A stretch of 32,306 nt of DNA from Muribaculaceae bacterium (GTDB lineage: Bacteria; Bacteroidota; Bacteroidia; Bacteroidales; Muribaculaceae): assembly GCA_022510465.1 (NCBI GenBank), contig JAFLTJ010000020.1, positions 1 to 32,306 of the forward strand. The letters run 5' to 3'. Positions 1 to 6,625 of the stretch are shown in pieces (position 1 is the first letter of the stretch; each line of letters opens with the position of its first letter). Both the position numbers and the translations under genes were made by a program. The notes under the pieces were generated by a model. It was not told the origin of the DNA. It did not search any database and saw only the letters and a program-made list of their open reading frames with translations.

Positions 1-52
1 TGCGACCACCTGGTCCCAAACCAGGTGCGCTACCGGACTGCGCTACGCCCCG
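1..52 (-). tRNA. tRNA-Pro (anticodon TGG), 3' part outside window
   Basis: Read on the minus strand, the 5' end at base 52 begins CGGGGCGTAGCGCAG, the usual acceptor and D-arm start of bacterial tRNA-Pro. A 5-bp anticodon stem (CTGGT/ACCAG) carries the loop TTTGGGA, giving anticodon TGG at bases 16-18. The window begins inside the variable/T-arm region, so the T-arm and 3' acceptor strand are missing. A consensus promoter lies just upstream (72-102). Confidence 0.93.
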
Positions 53-71
53 CCTGATTTTAATATCGGTG

Positions 72-102
72 CAAAGTTACAACATTTTATTAAAATCACA
101 AA
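72..102 (-). promoter_or_regulatory. Promoter of tRNA-Pro
   Basis: On the minus strand the -7 box is TAACTTTG (79 to 72) and a -33 box TTTG lies at 102 to 99, with a 19-nt spacer. This matches the known Bacteroidetes primary sigma consensus TTTG-N19-21-TAnnTTTG. The -33 box lies at the edge of the T-run of the preceding terminator, so the two signals are interlocked. Confidence 0.75.
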
Positions 103-139
103 AAAATGTGACCGAGAGGGGGGAAAATTTCTCGGTCAC
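99..139 (-). terminator. Intrinsic terminator upstream of tRNA-Pro
   Basis: A perfect 10-bp inverted repeat pairs GTGACCGAGA (108-117) with TCTCGGTCAC (130-139) around a 12-nt loop. On the minus strand the stem is followed by ATTTTTTTG (107 to 99), the layout of a Rho-independent terminator. It ends leftward transcripts, either from the candidate RNA promoter at 298-329 or as read-through from the operon at 416-5941. No T-run follows on the plus strand, so it appears one-directional. Confidence 0.8.
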
Positions 140-292
140 GGATGTCATAATCGTCATCACGACGACCAATTGACATGAACTGCATTGTAATTCTTAAAGT
201 TCTTTAGTCGCCTCGCGGCGTATTTCAGGAATAACTTGTAATCCTAAATATGTGAACCATAGACAATCCAAATATCCATAAACAAAGTTTAC
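100..292 (-). ncRNA. Candidate structured small RNA of about 190 nt
   Basis: This gene-free stretch runs from a consensus minus-strand promoter (boxes at 298-305 and 326-329) to an intrinsic terminator (99-139). Stem-loops visible in the minus-strand RNA are: CGCC-GCGA-GGCG (220 to 209, a GNRA-type loop) enclosed by AAGTT (237-233) pairing with AACTT (201-197); TCGTC/GACGA (165-151) enclosed by ATGTCA/TGACAT (176-171 with 147-142); and the terminator stem. Start and end are estimated from the promoter and terminator. I do not recognise the family. The 5' and 3' ends are not evidently complementary, which argues against 6S RNA. The alternative is a leader-type transcript encoding a very short peptide. 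Confidence 0.5.
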
Positions 293-297
293 AATCA

Positions 298-329
298 CAA
301 AGATAATTAAATTTGCTATTTCCTGCAAA
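298..329 (-). promoter_or_regulatory. Orphan consensus promoter pointing into 99-292
   Basis: The minus strand carries TTTG (329 to 326), a 20-nt spacer, and TATCTTTG (305 to 298), a perfect fit to the Bacteroidetes housekeeping promoter. No open reading frame of ordinary size lies between it and the terminator at 99-139, so it probably drives a non-coding or very short coding transcript. Confidence 0.7.
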
Positions 330-352
330 ATTTTAATATTTTTTCGCAGGAA
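320..352. repeat. Inverted repeat over the orphan promoter -33 box
   Basis: TTCCTGC (320-326) and GCAGGAA (346-352) are perfect 7-bp arms, extended inward by AAAA/TTTT with one bulged base. The -33 box at 326-329 lies inside the left arm. No T-run follows on either side in the right place for a terminator, so an operator or an RNA hairpin at the 3' end of the upstream operon are the options. Confidence 0.45.
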
Positions 353-415
353 TGCGGATTTTTTTTGCTTAACCCGGGCTGTGACGGGGCGGCGCAGCGT
401 GGAGGTTGAAGCGGG

Positions 416-1123
416 TTATATTTCGTCGGGGTGCTTGCGATAATATTCTTCAAGCAGGTTCTTGATGTTGAAATAGAAGCCGCCAACCTGTTTTCCGGCC
501 GGGTCTTTTACTTTTATAAATTCAAAGTATGGGTCGTAAAAAACTTGGTCGTCAACGATATAGTTCATCATGTTGAGCAATACATATTCGTGTTGCGGCT
601 CAATTACAAACCATGCGTTGTCTTCGTCGAGCCCGGTGCCGGTGGATACTATCGCCATGAGGATGTAGTTCAGCTTATATTGCCATATAGCTGCGATGTT
701 TGTTTTCCCTTTTTCGCGGTATGCGTTTATGAGCAACATCATTTGCCGCAGGTCGAAAGGGTCGTTTTCAAGGGCTGCCTGTGCATCGCCTATAACCTGG
801 TCGAGGTCGCCGCGACTCAGCTTGCCGTCGCGAAAAATGAGGTCGGTTGTCTTTTTGTTTTCGGCAGACCGATATGGGTTGTAGTCTTCTTGAAAGACAT
901 ATCCTAAATATAAGTGCCGATACTTGTCAATTTTCATTGCAGTATCGTTTTTCTGATATTCATCCATCAGCCGCGGGTAGAAGTAAGGCGACCGAGGGTT
1001 GTTTACTTCCTGCTTTATTTTATCCATGTCGGGCTTCTCCCGTTTCAGTTGTGGCAGTATCCCCTGGGCGTTGGCTGTTAAAGCGGCTATGATGAAAGCA
1101 AATATTACGGGTAATGATTTCAT
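416..1123 (-). CDS. Secreted DUF4919 family protein
   Basis: The product has 235 residues and begins with a signal peptide (residues 1 to about 19, MKSLPVIFAF...LTANAQ) and no lipobox cysteine, so it is probably periplasmic or exported. The body carries the motifs I associate with DUF4919 of Bacteroidetes: SPYFYPRLMDEYQKND near residue 45, RHLYLGYVFQEDYNPY near 69 and NDPFDLRQMMLLINAYREKG near 120. The function of the family is unknown to me. The start codon overlaps the stop of the DUF456 gene by 4 bp (ATGA), indicating translational coupling, and it is the last gene of the rsh operon. No terminator immediately follows; the first good one is at 99-139. Confidence 0.8.
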   Translation of the reverse strand: MKSLPVIFAFIIAALTANAQGILPQLKREKPDMDKIKQEVNNPRSPYFYPRLMDEYQKNDTAMKIDKYRHLYLGYVFQEDYNPYRSAENKKTTDLIFRDGKLSRGDLDQVIGDAQAALENDPFDLRQMMLLINAYREKGKTNIAAIWQYKLNYILMAIVSTGTGLDEDNAWFVIEPQHEYVLLNMMNYIVDDQVFYDPYFEFIKVKDPAGKQVGGFYFNIKNLLEEYYRKHPDEI

Positions 1124-1629
1124 TGATTTATGGATGAGAGAATTAAGTGCTGGGCTATGTATGATGCCAATGCAATGCCGGCAATGCTTTGGGCAACAAC
1201 TGTGGGCAATCCCTTGGCGGCCAAATGGTTGATGAACACGGTGGATGGAAAACGGAGGAATCGGCCCTGCGGCGTGCGGCTATAGGCTATCGCCCCAATT
1301 ATTGCACCGACGATGCTCCCCGGAATGATTTTGTCGCCCGAAAGCATGATGGCGATGAATATGCCTGCTATCGAACCGGCGGCAATATAGGCCAGGCCGT
1401 GCTGCCGCCGTGAAATGTCTCGCGGCAGAAGTGTATTTATGCCTACGGTCAAGATGGCGGCTGCTGCCCAAAAGAGTAGCTGGCTTCGGGGTATGTATAT
1501 CATCTTTGACAGATGGGAGAGATACAGTCCAAGCCAGACTATGGCCGCGGTCCACCTGAATGGCATGAAAGAGGCAACAACGCCGGCAACGAGTAGCAGC
1601 GAGCCGATTATGAAAAGGAATAGGTCCAT
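1120..1629 (-). CDS. DUF456 family integral membrane protein
   Basis: I place the start at the ATG at 1629 (MDLFLFIIGSLLLVAG), giving 169 residues. A longer in-frame extension to 1725 would run into the upstream gene and reads as soluble, low-complexity sequence. About four or five hydrophobic segments fill the chain, including two glycine-rich stretches (IAAGSIAGIFIAIML and GSIVGAIIGAIAYSRTPQGR) typical of the DUF456 family, whose glycine zippers suggest membrane packing. The function is unknown. It lies 28 bp after the 7TM-HD gene and overlaps the DUF4919 gene by 4 bp, so it belongs to the same transcript. Confidence 0.75.
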   Translation of the reverse strand: MDLFLFIIGSLLLVAGVVASFMPFRWTAAIVWLGLYLSHLSKMIYIPRSQLLFWAAAAILTVGINTLLPRDISRRQHGLAYIAAGSIAGIFIAIMLSGDKIIPGSIVGAIIGAIAYSRTPQGRFLRFPSTVFINHLAAKGLPTVVAQSIAGIALASYIAQHLILSSINQ

Positions 1630-1657
1630 TTGGATTCGTTTTTTTGAGCAGATGCTG

Positions 1658-3712
1658 TCAAGAAGACTTTTTGAGGTCGGGGTAGGATATACGAGAGTGG
1701 TACATGGTTCGCAGACGGTTGGCAAATACCTCTTTGACTATTTTTATGTCTCGGAATGAGATAGGAGAATCGCGGTGAAGCCCGTCGGCAATCTGTCCGT
1801 CAATGATTTTGTTTACAAGGTCCTGAATGGCCTCGGGGGAGTGGTCGGTCATCGAACGGGATGCAGCCTCAATAGAGTCGGCCATCATCAGTAATGATGT
1901 TTCGCGCGACTGAGGGTTTATGCCGGGATAGGTGAACGGAGCCGGGTCGACCTCTTCGTCGGGGTGAGCGTTGCAGTATGTGATATAAAAGTATTTGGCT
2001 CTTCCGGCGCCGTGGTGTTCGTTGATGAATTTCTTGATTACCGACGGCAGCTTGGCATGTTCGGCCATTCTGAGACCTTCGGCCACGTGGTCAATGATTA
2101 TGCGGGCGCTTTGCATTGGATTGAGGGCGTCGTGGGGGTTGACTCCGTGCTGGTTTTCGGTGAAAAATGCCGGATTTTTGATTTTTCCGATGTCGTGGTA
2201 CAGCGCGCCGGCACGTATGAGGAGCTCGTTGGCTCCAATTTTCTGAGCGGCGGCGGCGGCGAGGTTTGACACGGCCATGGAGTGGTTGAATGTTCCGGGG
2301 CATTGCTCGCTGAGTTCGCGCAGCAGCTGATTGTTGGTATCGCTGAGCTCAACAAGTGTTACACGCGATGTGAAGCCGAATATTTTTTCAATGATGAACA
2401 CTAAAATATAGGCGAACGAGATTAGAACGGCGTTTATGGCGAAATAACCAATTATCCGGGTGGAGAGTTGGTCGACAGTGCCGGTTTGCATTACTTCAAC
2501 TGCAATATATCCCAGCAGATAGGCAATCAGCACGAAAAGAGCTGTCTTGACAAGCTGCGAGCGGCGCGACAGTTCTTTGATTGAGTTGATGGCGACGCTG
2601 CCGGCTATCAGTTGCAACATGATGAACTCTAAGGGGAATGTTGCGACCATGGAGACAAGCATTACCGTTATCAAGTGGGAGAAAAAGGCCGTTCTTGAAT
2701 CCAAAAAAATGACGGTCATAATCGGCACCATTGTGAATGGAACGATGTAGAGCGTGCTTGGATTTTCTTTGACGACGGCAAAGGAGAGAACGGTGAAGGC
2801 GACGATAATCAGCATAAGGAGCGTCATGGAGCGAGGGTCGTCATAGTAATCGCGCCTGAAGATGTACAGGAAACTGTAAAGGGAGGCAATCAGCAGAACG
2901 ACATAGAGCAACTGCCCGGCCAGCGGATAGTAGCTTGACGAGACAAGGTTGTCGGTGCCACGTTCGCCGGCAAGCTCCTCGTATGTGTCGAGAATTGTAG
3001 CCAGCTGGATGGTGACAATATCGCCGCGGTCAATGATTCGTTCACCTTGCTGTATGACGCCGATAGGGGCGGTTGCGCGCTGATATAGTTCGGAGAGCAT
3101 ACGTCGGTTTTCAACCGAGTCTATCTCGATATTAGGCTGGAGCAGGTCGGTCAGGTGGGTCATCACTATTGTGCGATGAAAGCGCTCGTCGTTGCCAAAG
3201 ATGCTGTCAAGCTTGGCATAGGCCATACGGGCCGACAGAAAGCCGTTGGTGGGGACCGACATTGCTGTGTTGTCGTGTATGAATCGGACCATCGGCAGCT
3301 CGCGGGAGACGATGCGGGAATAGGTTTGCTGGTCTACAACTCCGGCTTCATATATCTCTTTGACGGCTTCGGTCAGATGATTACGCTCGGTCGGGGTTAT
3401 GGGAATGTCGGCAGCACCGGCAAGCCGTGTGGCAACATTGCCCACAATGCTTTTTTCGAGAGCCACGTCGCGCTTGTAGATTGGTTCAAAATTGTTGTCG
3501 ATACTGTCACATGCCGCCCGGGCGCTGATTGAATCCAGGTGGATGGGTATGTCAAACGGGGCGGTCAGCAAGGAGTAGGTCCAGGGTCGGTTTACCTCGT
3601 ATGTGTAATGGTTCCGTTCCTCGGTAGGTACAAAATATACTATGACAGCGACTGTAGCGACGAGCAACAGCCAGCGCGTAAAGCTGCGGTGGGTTGTTTT
3701 TTTTAGCTCCAT
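1658..3712 (-). CDS. 7TM-HD phosphohydrolase, PgpH-like (c-di-AMP phosphodiesterase family)
   Basis: The 684-residue protein has the order expected of 7TM-HD proteins: an N-terminal membrane anchor (about 13-28), an extracytoplasmic 7TM-HDED region (about 30-260), a block of about seven membrane segments (about 263-445), and a cytoplasmic HD domain (about 455-684). The HD metal ligands are visible as H477, H506-D507 (in YHDIGK), H542, H566-H567 (in EHHG) and D612 (in MADSIEAASR). In Listeria, PgpH of this architecture hydrolyses the second messenger c-di-AMP. The same activity here is inference from architecture. It starts 6 bp after the (p)ppGpp enzyme gene, so the two are almost certainly co-transcribed. 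Confidence 0.88.
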   Translation of the reverse strand: MELKKTTHRSFTRWLLLVATVAVIVYFVPTEERNHYTYEVNRPWTYSLLTAPFDIPIHLDSISARAACDSIDNNFEPIYKRDVALEKSIVGNVATRLAGAADIPITPTERNHLTEAVKEIYEAGVVDQQTYSRIVSRELPMVRFIHDNTAMSVPTNGFLSARMAYAKLDSIFGNDERFHRTIVMTHLTDLLQPNIEIDSVENRRMLSELYQRATAPIGVIQQGERIIDRGDIVTIQLATILDTYEELAGERGTDNLVSSSYYPLAGQLLYVVLLIASLYSFLYIFRRDYYDDPRSMTLLMLIIVAFTVLSFAVVKENPSTLYIVPFTMVPIMTVIFLDSRTAFFSHLITVMLVSMVATFPLEFIMLQLIAGSVAINSIKELSRRSQLVKTALFVLIAYLLGYIAVEVMQTGTVDQLSTRIIGYFAINAVLISFAYILVFIIEKIFGFTSRVTLVELSDTNNQLLRELSEQCPGTFNHSMAVSNLAAAAAQKIGANELLIRAGALYHDIGKIKNPAFFTENQHGVNPHDALNPMQSARIIIDHVAEGLRMAEHAKLPSVIKKFINEHHGAGRAKYFYITYCNAHPDEEVDPAPFTYPGINPQSRETSLLMMADSIEAASRSMTDHSPEAIQDLVNKIIDGQIADGLHRDSPISFRDIKIVKEVFANRLRTMYHSRISYPDLKKSS

Positions 3713-3718
3713 GGTTTA

Positions 3719-5941
3719 CTATATTCGGTCGGCGCGTTTGACGCCTGAAATTTTCTTTACTTTATCACATAGGTCGGAGACAACTTTGCGGTTGGTCACC
3801 ATTACGGCGAGCTCGCAGGTGAACACTTCGCCACGGGCTTCGATGTTGAGGCTTCGGATGTCGAAGTTTAACCCGGTGGAAATCATCGCGGTAAGCTCCT
3901 GAAGAATACCATGCCGGTCGATGCCTTCAATGTGGATTCGCGCCGGGAATTTGACGTCGCCCGTATCCCACTCGGTAGCCACGATGCGCTGCCCGTAGGA
4001 TGCTTTGAGCACCTGGGCATTGGGGCATGTCAGCGCGTGCAGTTCCACCCGGTTGTCGGTTCTTACAAATCCCATTACGTCATCGCCGGGTATGGGGCTG
4101 CAACAATCCATGCGTTCAAAATTGGGCACGTCGTTGTCATACCTGAGGATGTACCGTTCTTTTCGGTTGACCGGCGGGAGTGGTTTGGCCTCGGTACGTT
4201 TCTTTTTGCCCGGAATCCGAAACAGCTTGGTGAAAAACGAGCGTCGGGCATTGTCGTTGCCGCGTGAGATATATTGGTCGATGTTAATCTCCTCATTTCC
4301 TAATCGATAGAACAGGTCGTCGCGATTCCCAACGTGGAATGTGCCCAAAATTTTGGTCATTATATCGTTGTTGAGCTCAATGTTGTTGTCAGAGATAAAT
4401 GCGTCAAATATCTTACGGCCCCGGTCAATCAACGGTTGCCGTTCGCGGCGCAGGGCTTGCCGTAGCCGGGTTTTCCCTTTTGCGGTTGCCAAGTGGTTAA
4501 TCCATTCGGCTTTAGGCGTTTGGGTCTGCGATGTCAGGACTTCAACCTGGTCGCCGCTGTTCAGCCGGTGACTCAGCGGCACCAATTTGTGGTTTACTTT
4601 GCCGGCGATGCAATGGGTTCCGAGCCAGCTGTGAAGCTCAAAAGCGAGGTCAAGAACGGTGGCGCCGTTGGGCAGCGTCAGGAGCTCCCCTTTGGGTGTA
4701 AACACAACAATTTCTGATGCAAACAGATTCAGTTTAAGCGTATCAAGGAAATCAATTGCATTTGGATTGGGGTCGTCAAGAATATCTTTAATGGTTCTGA
4801 GCCACACGTTCAGCTCGCTCTCTTCATCCCCTTCGCCAATCTTGTATTTCCAGTGGGCGGCAAATCCTTTCTCGGCAATCTCATCCATGCGTCGGGAGCG
4901 AATCTGCACCTCAATCCAATTGCCGTCGGGGCCCATAACCGTCAGGTGTAGAGCTTGATATCCGTTGGCTTTGGGAATGCTTATCCAGTCGCGAGTGCGG
5001 TCGGGGTGCAGGCGATACAGGTCGGTGATAACCGAGTAGATGTTCCAGCAGATGTTTTTCTCGGCAGCCTGGTCGTCACAGTCAAAAATGATTCTCATGG
5101 CATAGAGGTCATAAACCTCCTCAAAGGGGACCTGCTTGGTTTGCATCTTCCGCCATATCGAGTAAACCGATTTCAGACGGGCTTTCGCTTCAAACGTCAA
5201 TCCCATTCGTTTGAGCTGTTCCAAAATAGGCTCCGAGAAATTGTTGTATACCGATGTACGGCGCGATTCCGACTCCTTGATAAGCTTCGTAATGCGTTCA
5301 TACTCTTGTGGATGCTCATACTTAAAGCTGAGGTCTTCCAGCTCGGTTTTTATTGAGAACAATCCCAACCTGTGGGCAAGCGGCGCGTAGATATACAGCG
5401 TTTCGCCGGCTATTTTATACTGTTTGTTGGGCGCCATGGAGCCAAGAGTGCGCATATTGTGAAGGCGGTCGGCCATCTTTATGAGCACCACTCGGATATC
5501 CTCGCTCATGGTTAGTAGCAGCTTGCGGAAATTTTCAGCCTGGGCCGATGCTCGGTCGCCAAAAATTCCGCCCGATATTTTGGTAAGGCCCGATACAATC
5601 TGAGCTATCTTTTTGCCAAAATGCTGTTCAATATCCTCTACGGTATAGTCTGTGTCCTCCACAACGTCGTGAAGCAGGGCGGCGCATATCGAGGTCGACC
5701 CCAGCCCAATCTCGCTGCAGCATATATTTGCCACGGCGATTGGATGCAGGATATATGGTTCGCCGGAGCGGCGGCGGATACCCTTGTGCGCTTCACGGGC
5801 AAAGAAGAACGCTCGCTCGATGATTTCCACCTTCTTTCGGTGGTTGCTTGCCAGATAGCAATCGAGCATGGCGCGAAATTCGGCGTTTATCAGGCGCTCT
5901 TCCTCCTCGGCTGTCAGATTATATGGGGATTGTTGAACCAT
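3719..5941 (-). CDS. rsh: Bifunctional (p)ppGpp synthetase/hydrolase (RelA/SpoT family)
   Basis: This 740-residue long RSH makes and degrades (p)ppGpp in the stringent response. The N-terminal hydrolase keeps its metal and catalytic residues: H66, HD 91-92, ED 95-96 and D158 (KMADRLHN). The synthetase domain shows YDLYAMRIIFD (277-287), KANGYQALHLTV (324-335) and EVQIRSRRMDEIAEKGFAAHW (344-364). The motif before the G-loop reads RTRD (315-318), the basic RxKD-like type of bifunctional enzymes rather than the acidic ExDD of synthetase-only RelA. TGS (about 411-470) and a C-terminal ACT domain (about 668-740) follow. It is the first gene of a four-gene operon and the ATG at 5941 sits about 30 bp after a promoter box. 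Confidence 0.95.
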   Translation of the reverse strand: MVQQSPYNLTAEEEERLINAEFRAMLDCYLASNHRKKVEIIERAFFFAREAHKGIRRRSGEPYILHPIAVANICCSEIGLGSTSICAALLHDVVEDTDYTVEDIEQHFGKKIAQIVSGLTKISGGIFGDRASAQAENFRKLLLTMSEDIRVVLIKMADRLHNMRTLGSMAPNKQYKIAGETLYIYAPLAHRLGLFSIKTELEDLSFKYEHPQEYERITKLIKESESRRTSVYNNFSEPILEQLKRMGLTFEAKARLKSVYSIWRKMQTKQVPFEEVYDLYAMRIIFDCDDQAAEKNICWNIYSVITDLYRLHPDRTRDWISIPKANGYQALHLTVMGPDGNWIEVQIRSRRMDEIAEKGFAAHWKYKIGEGDEESELNVWLRTIKDILDDPNPNAIDFLDTLKLNLFASEIVVFTPKGELLTLPNGATVLDLAFELHSWLGTHCIAGKVNHKLVPLSHRLNSGDQVEVLTSQTQTPKAEWINHLATAKGKTRLRQALRRERQPLIDRGRKIFDAFISDNNIELNNDIMTKILGTFHVGNRDDLFYRLGNEEINIDQYISRGNDNARRSFFTKLFRIPGKKKRTEAKPLPPVNRKERYILRYDNDVPNFERMDCCSPIPGDDVMGFVRTDNRVELHALTCPNAQVLKASYGQRIVATEWDTGDVKFPARIHIEGIDRHGILQELTAMISTGLNFDIRSLNIEARGEVFTCELAVMVTNRKVVSDLCDKVKKISGVKRADRI

Positions 5942-5970
5942 TGCAAATCAAACTCTTTGAGATTAATTTA

Positions 5971-5978
5971 CAAAGGTA
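5971..5978 (-). promoter_or_regulatory. Putative -7 box of the rsh operon
   Basis: The minus strand reads TACCTTTG, a match to TAnnTTTG, 30 bp before the rsh start codon. I see no good TTTG at the expected -33 distance, so the call rests on the -7 box and position. Confidence 0.5.
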
Positions 5979-6059
5979 CACAATCCCCGTGATAAATCCG
6001 ATAGCAAGTGGCATTTTCTTGCCCGATTTTACCAAAAAGTGGAATCTTGAGGTGCGATT

Positions 6060-6563
6060 TTACAGCGACTGGGTGTCGGGAGTAATCTCATAACCGGGCA
6101 GGTCGGGAACAGATTTGAGCAGAGTCCCGTCGGTCGCGTAAAACAGAAGCATTTCAGGCAGATTCTTATGTTCAACCTCAAACAGATAGAAATCTCCGTC
6201 GCGACGCTCATAATAGCTGATTTCTTCTATATCCCAGCTGCCATAGTCGCCAAGGGTAAAAGATTGAGCCACATCGGCATCCACACTTAGCAAATTTGAA
6301 TCCAAATCGGTTTTTGTCATTACCCACTGCACGTCGCCGTTATACCAGGCTTCCATTTCAGCATGGCCTACGTTAAAATCGGCAACGTGATATATCCCTT
6401 CAATATCCCACGTAATATCTTTAGCCTCGGGGAATCGGCTTTGCAGAGCGCGGGTGAACGTTACATACTTTTGGTCAAAGGCATTATTGTCGTCATCGTT
6501 GTCGCAAGCCACCAATGCGGTGCTTCCTATCAGCACCATCATCATTAATACAATCTTTTTCAT
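6060..6563 (-). CDS. PepSY-like (DUF2874-type) lipoprotein
   Basis: The 167-residue product starts with a lipoprotein signal peptide whose lipobox ends at LVAC (Cys20), followed by an acidic linker (DNDDDNN). The rest resembles the PepSY-like/DUF2874 domain common in Bacteroidetes envelope proteins: a helix with LQSRFPEAKDITWD, then strands such as HAEMEAWYNGDVQWVMTKTD, with the pattern partly repeated near residues 110-150. Such proteins are thought to bind or inhibit partners in the periplasm, but no substrate is known to me. It lies 62 bp after the beta-helix lipoprotein gene on the same strand and may share its transcript. Confidence 0.7.
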   Translation of the reverse strand: MKKIVLMMMVLIGSTALVACDNDDDNNAFDQKYVTFTRALQSRFPEAKDITWDIEGIYHVADFNVGHAEMEAWYNGDVQWVMTKTDLDSNLLSVDADVAQSFTLGDYGSWDIEEISYYERRDGDFYLFEVEHKNLPEMLLFYATDGTLLKSVPDLPGYEITPDTQSL

Positions 6564-6625
6564 AGCTGTAATAGTTTTGTTTTCTCTATAACAGCCTCAG
6601 GGTGGAATTTGTTTAGACATCCCGG

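Noticed and set aside
100..292. 6S RNA as identity of the candidate small RNA
   Set aside because: 6S RNA requires pairing of the 5' and 3' ends around a central bubble; I see local hairpins instead and no complementarity between the ends.
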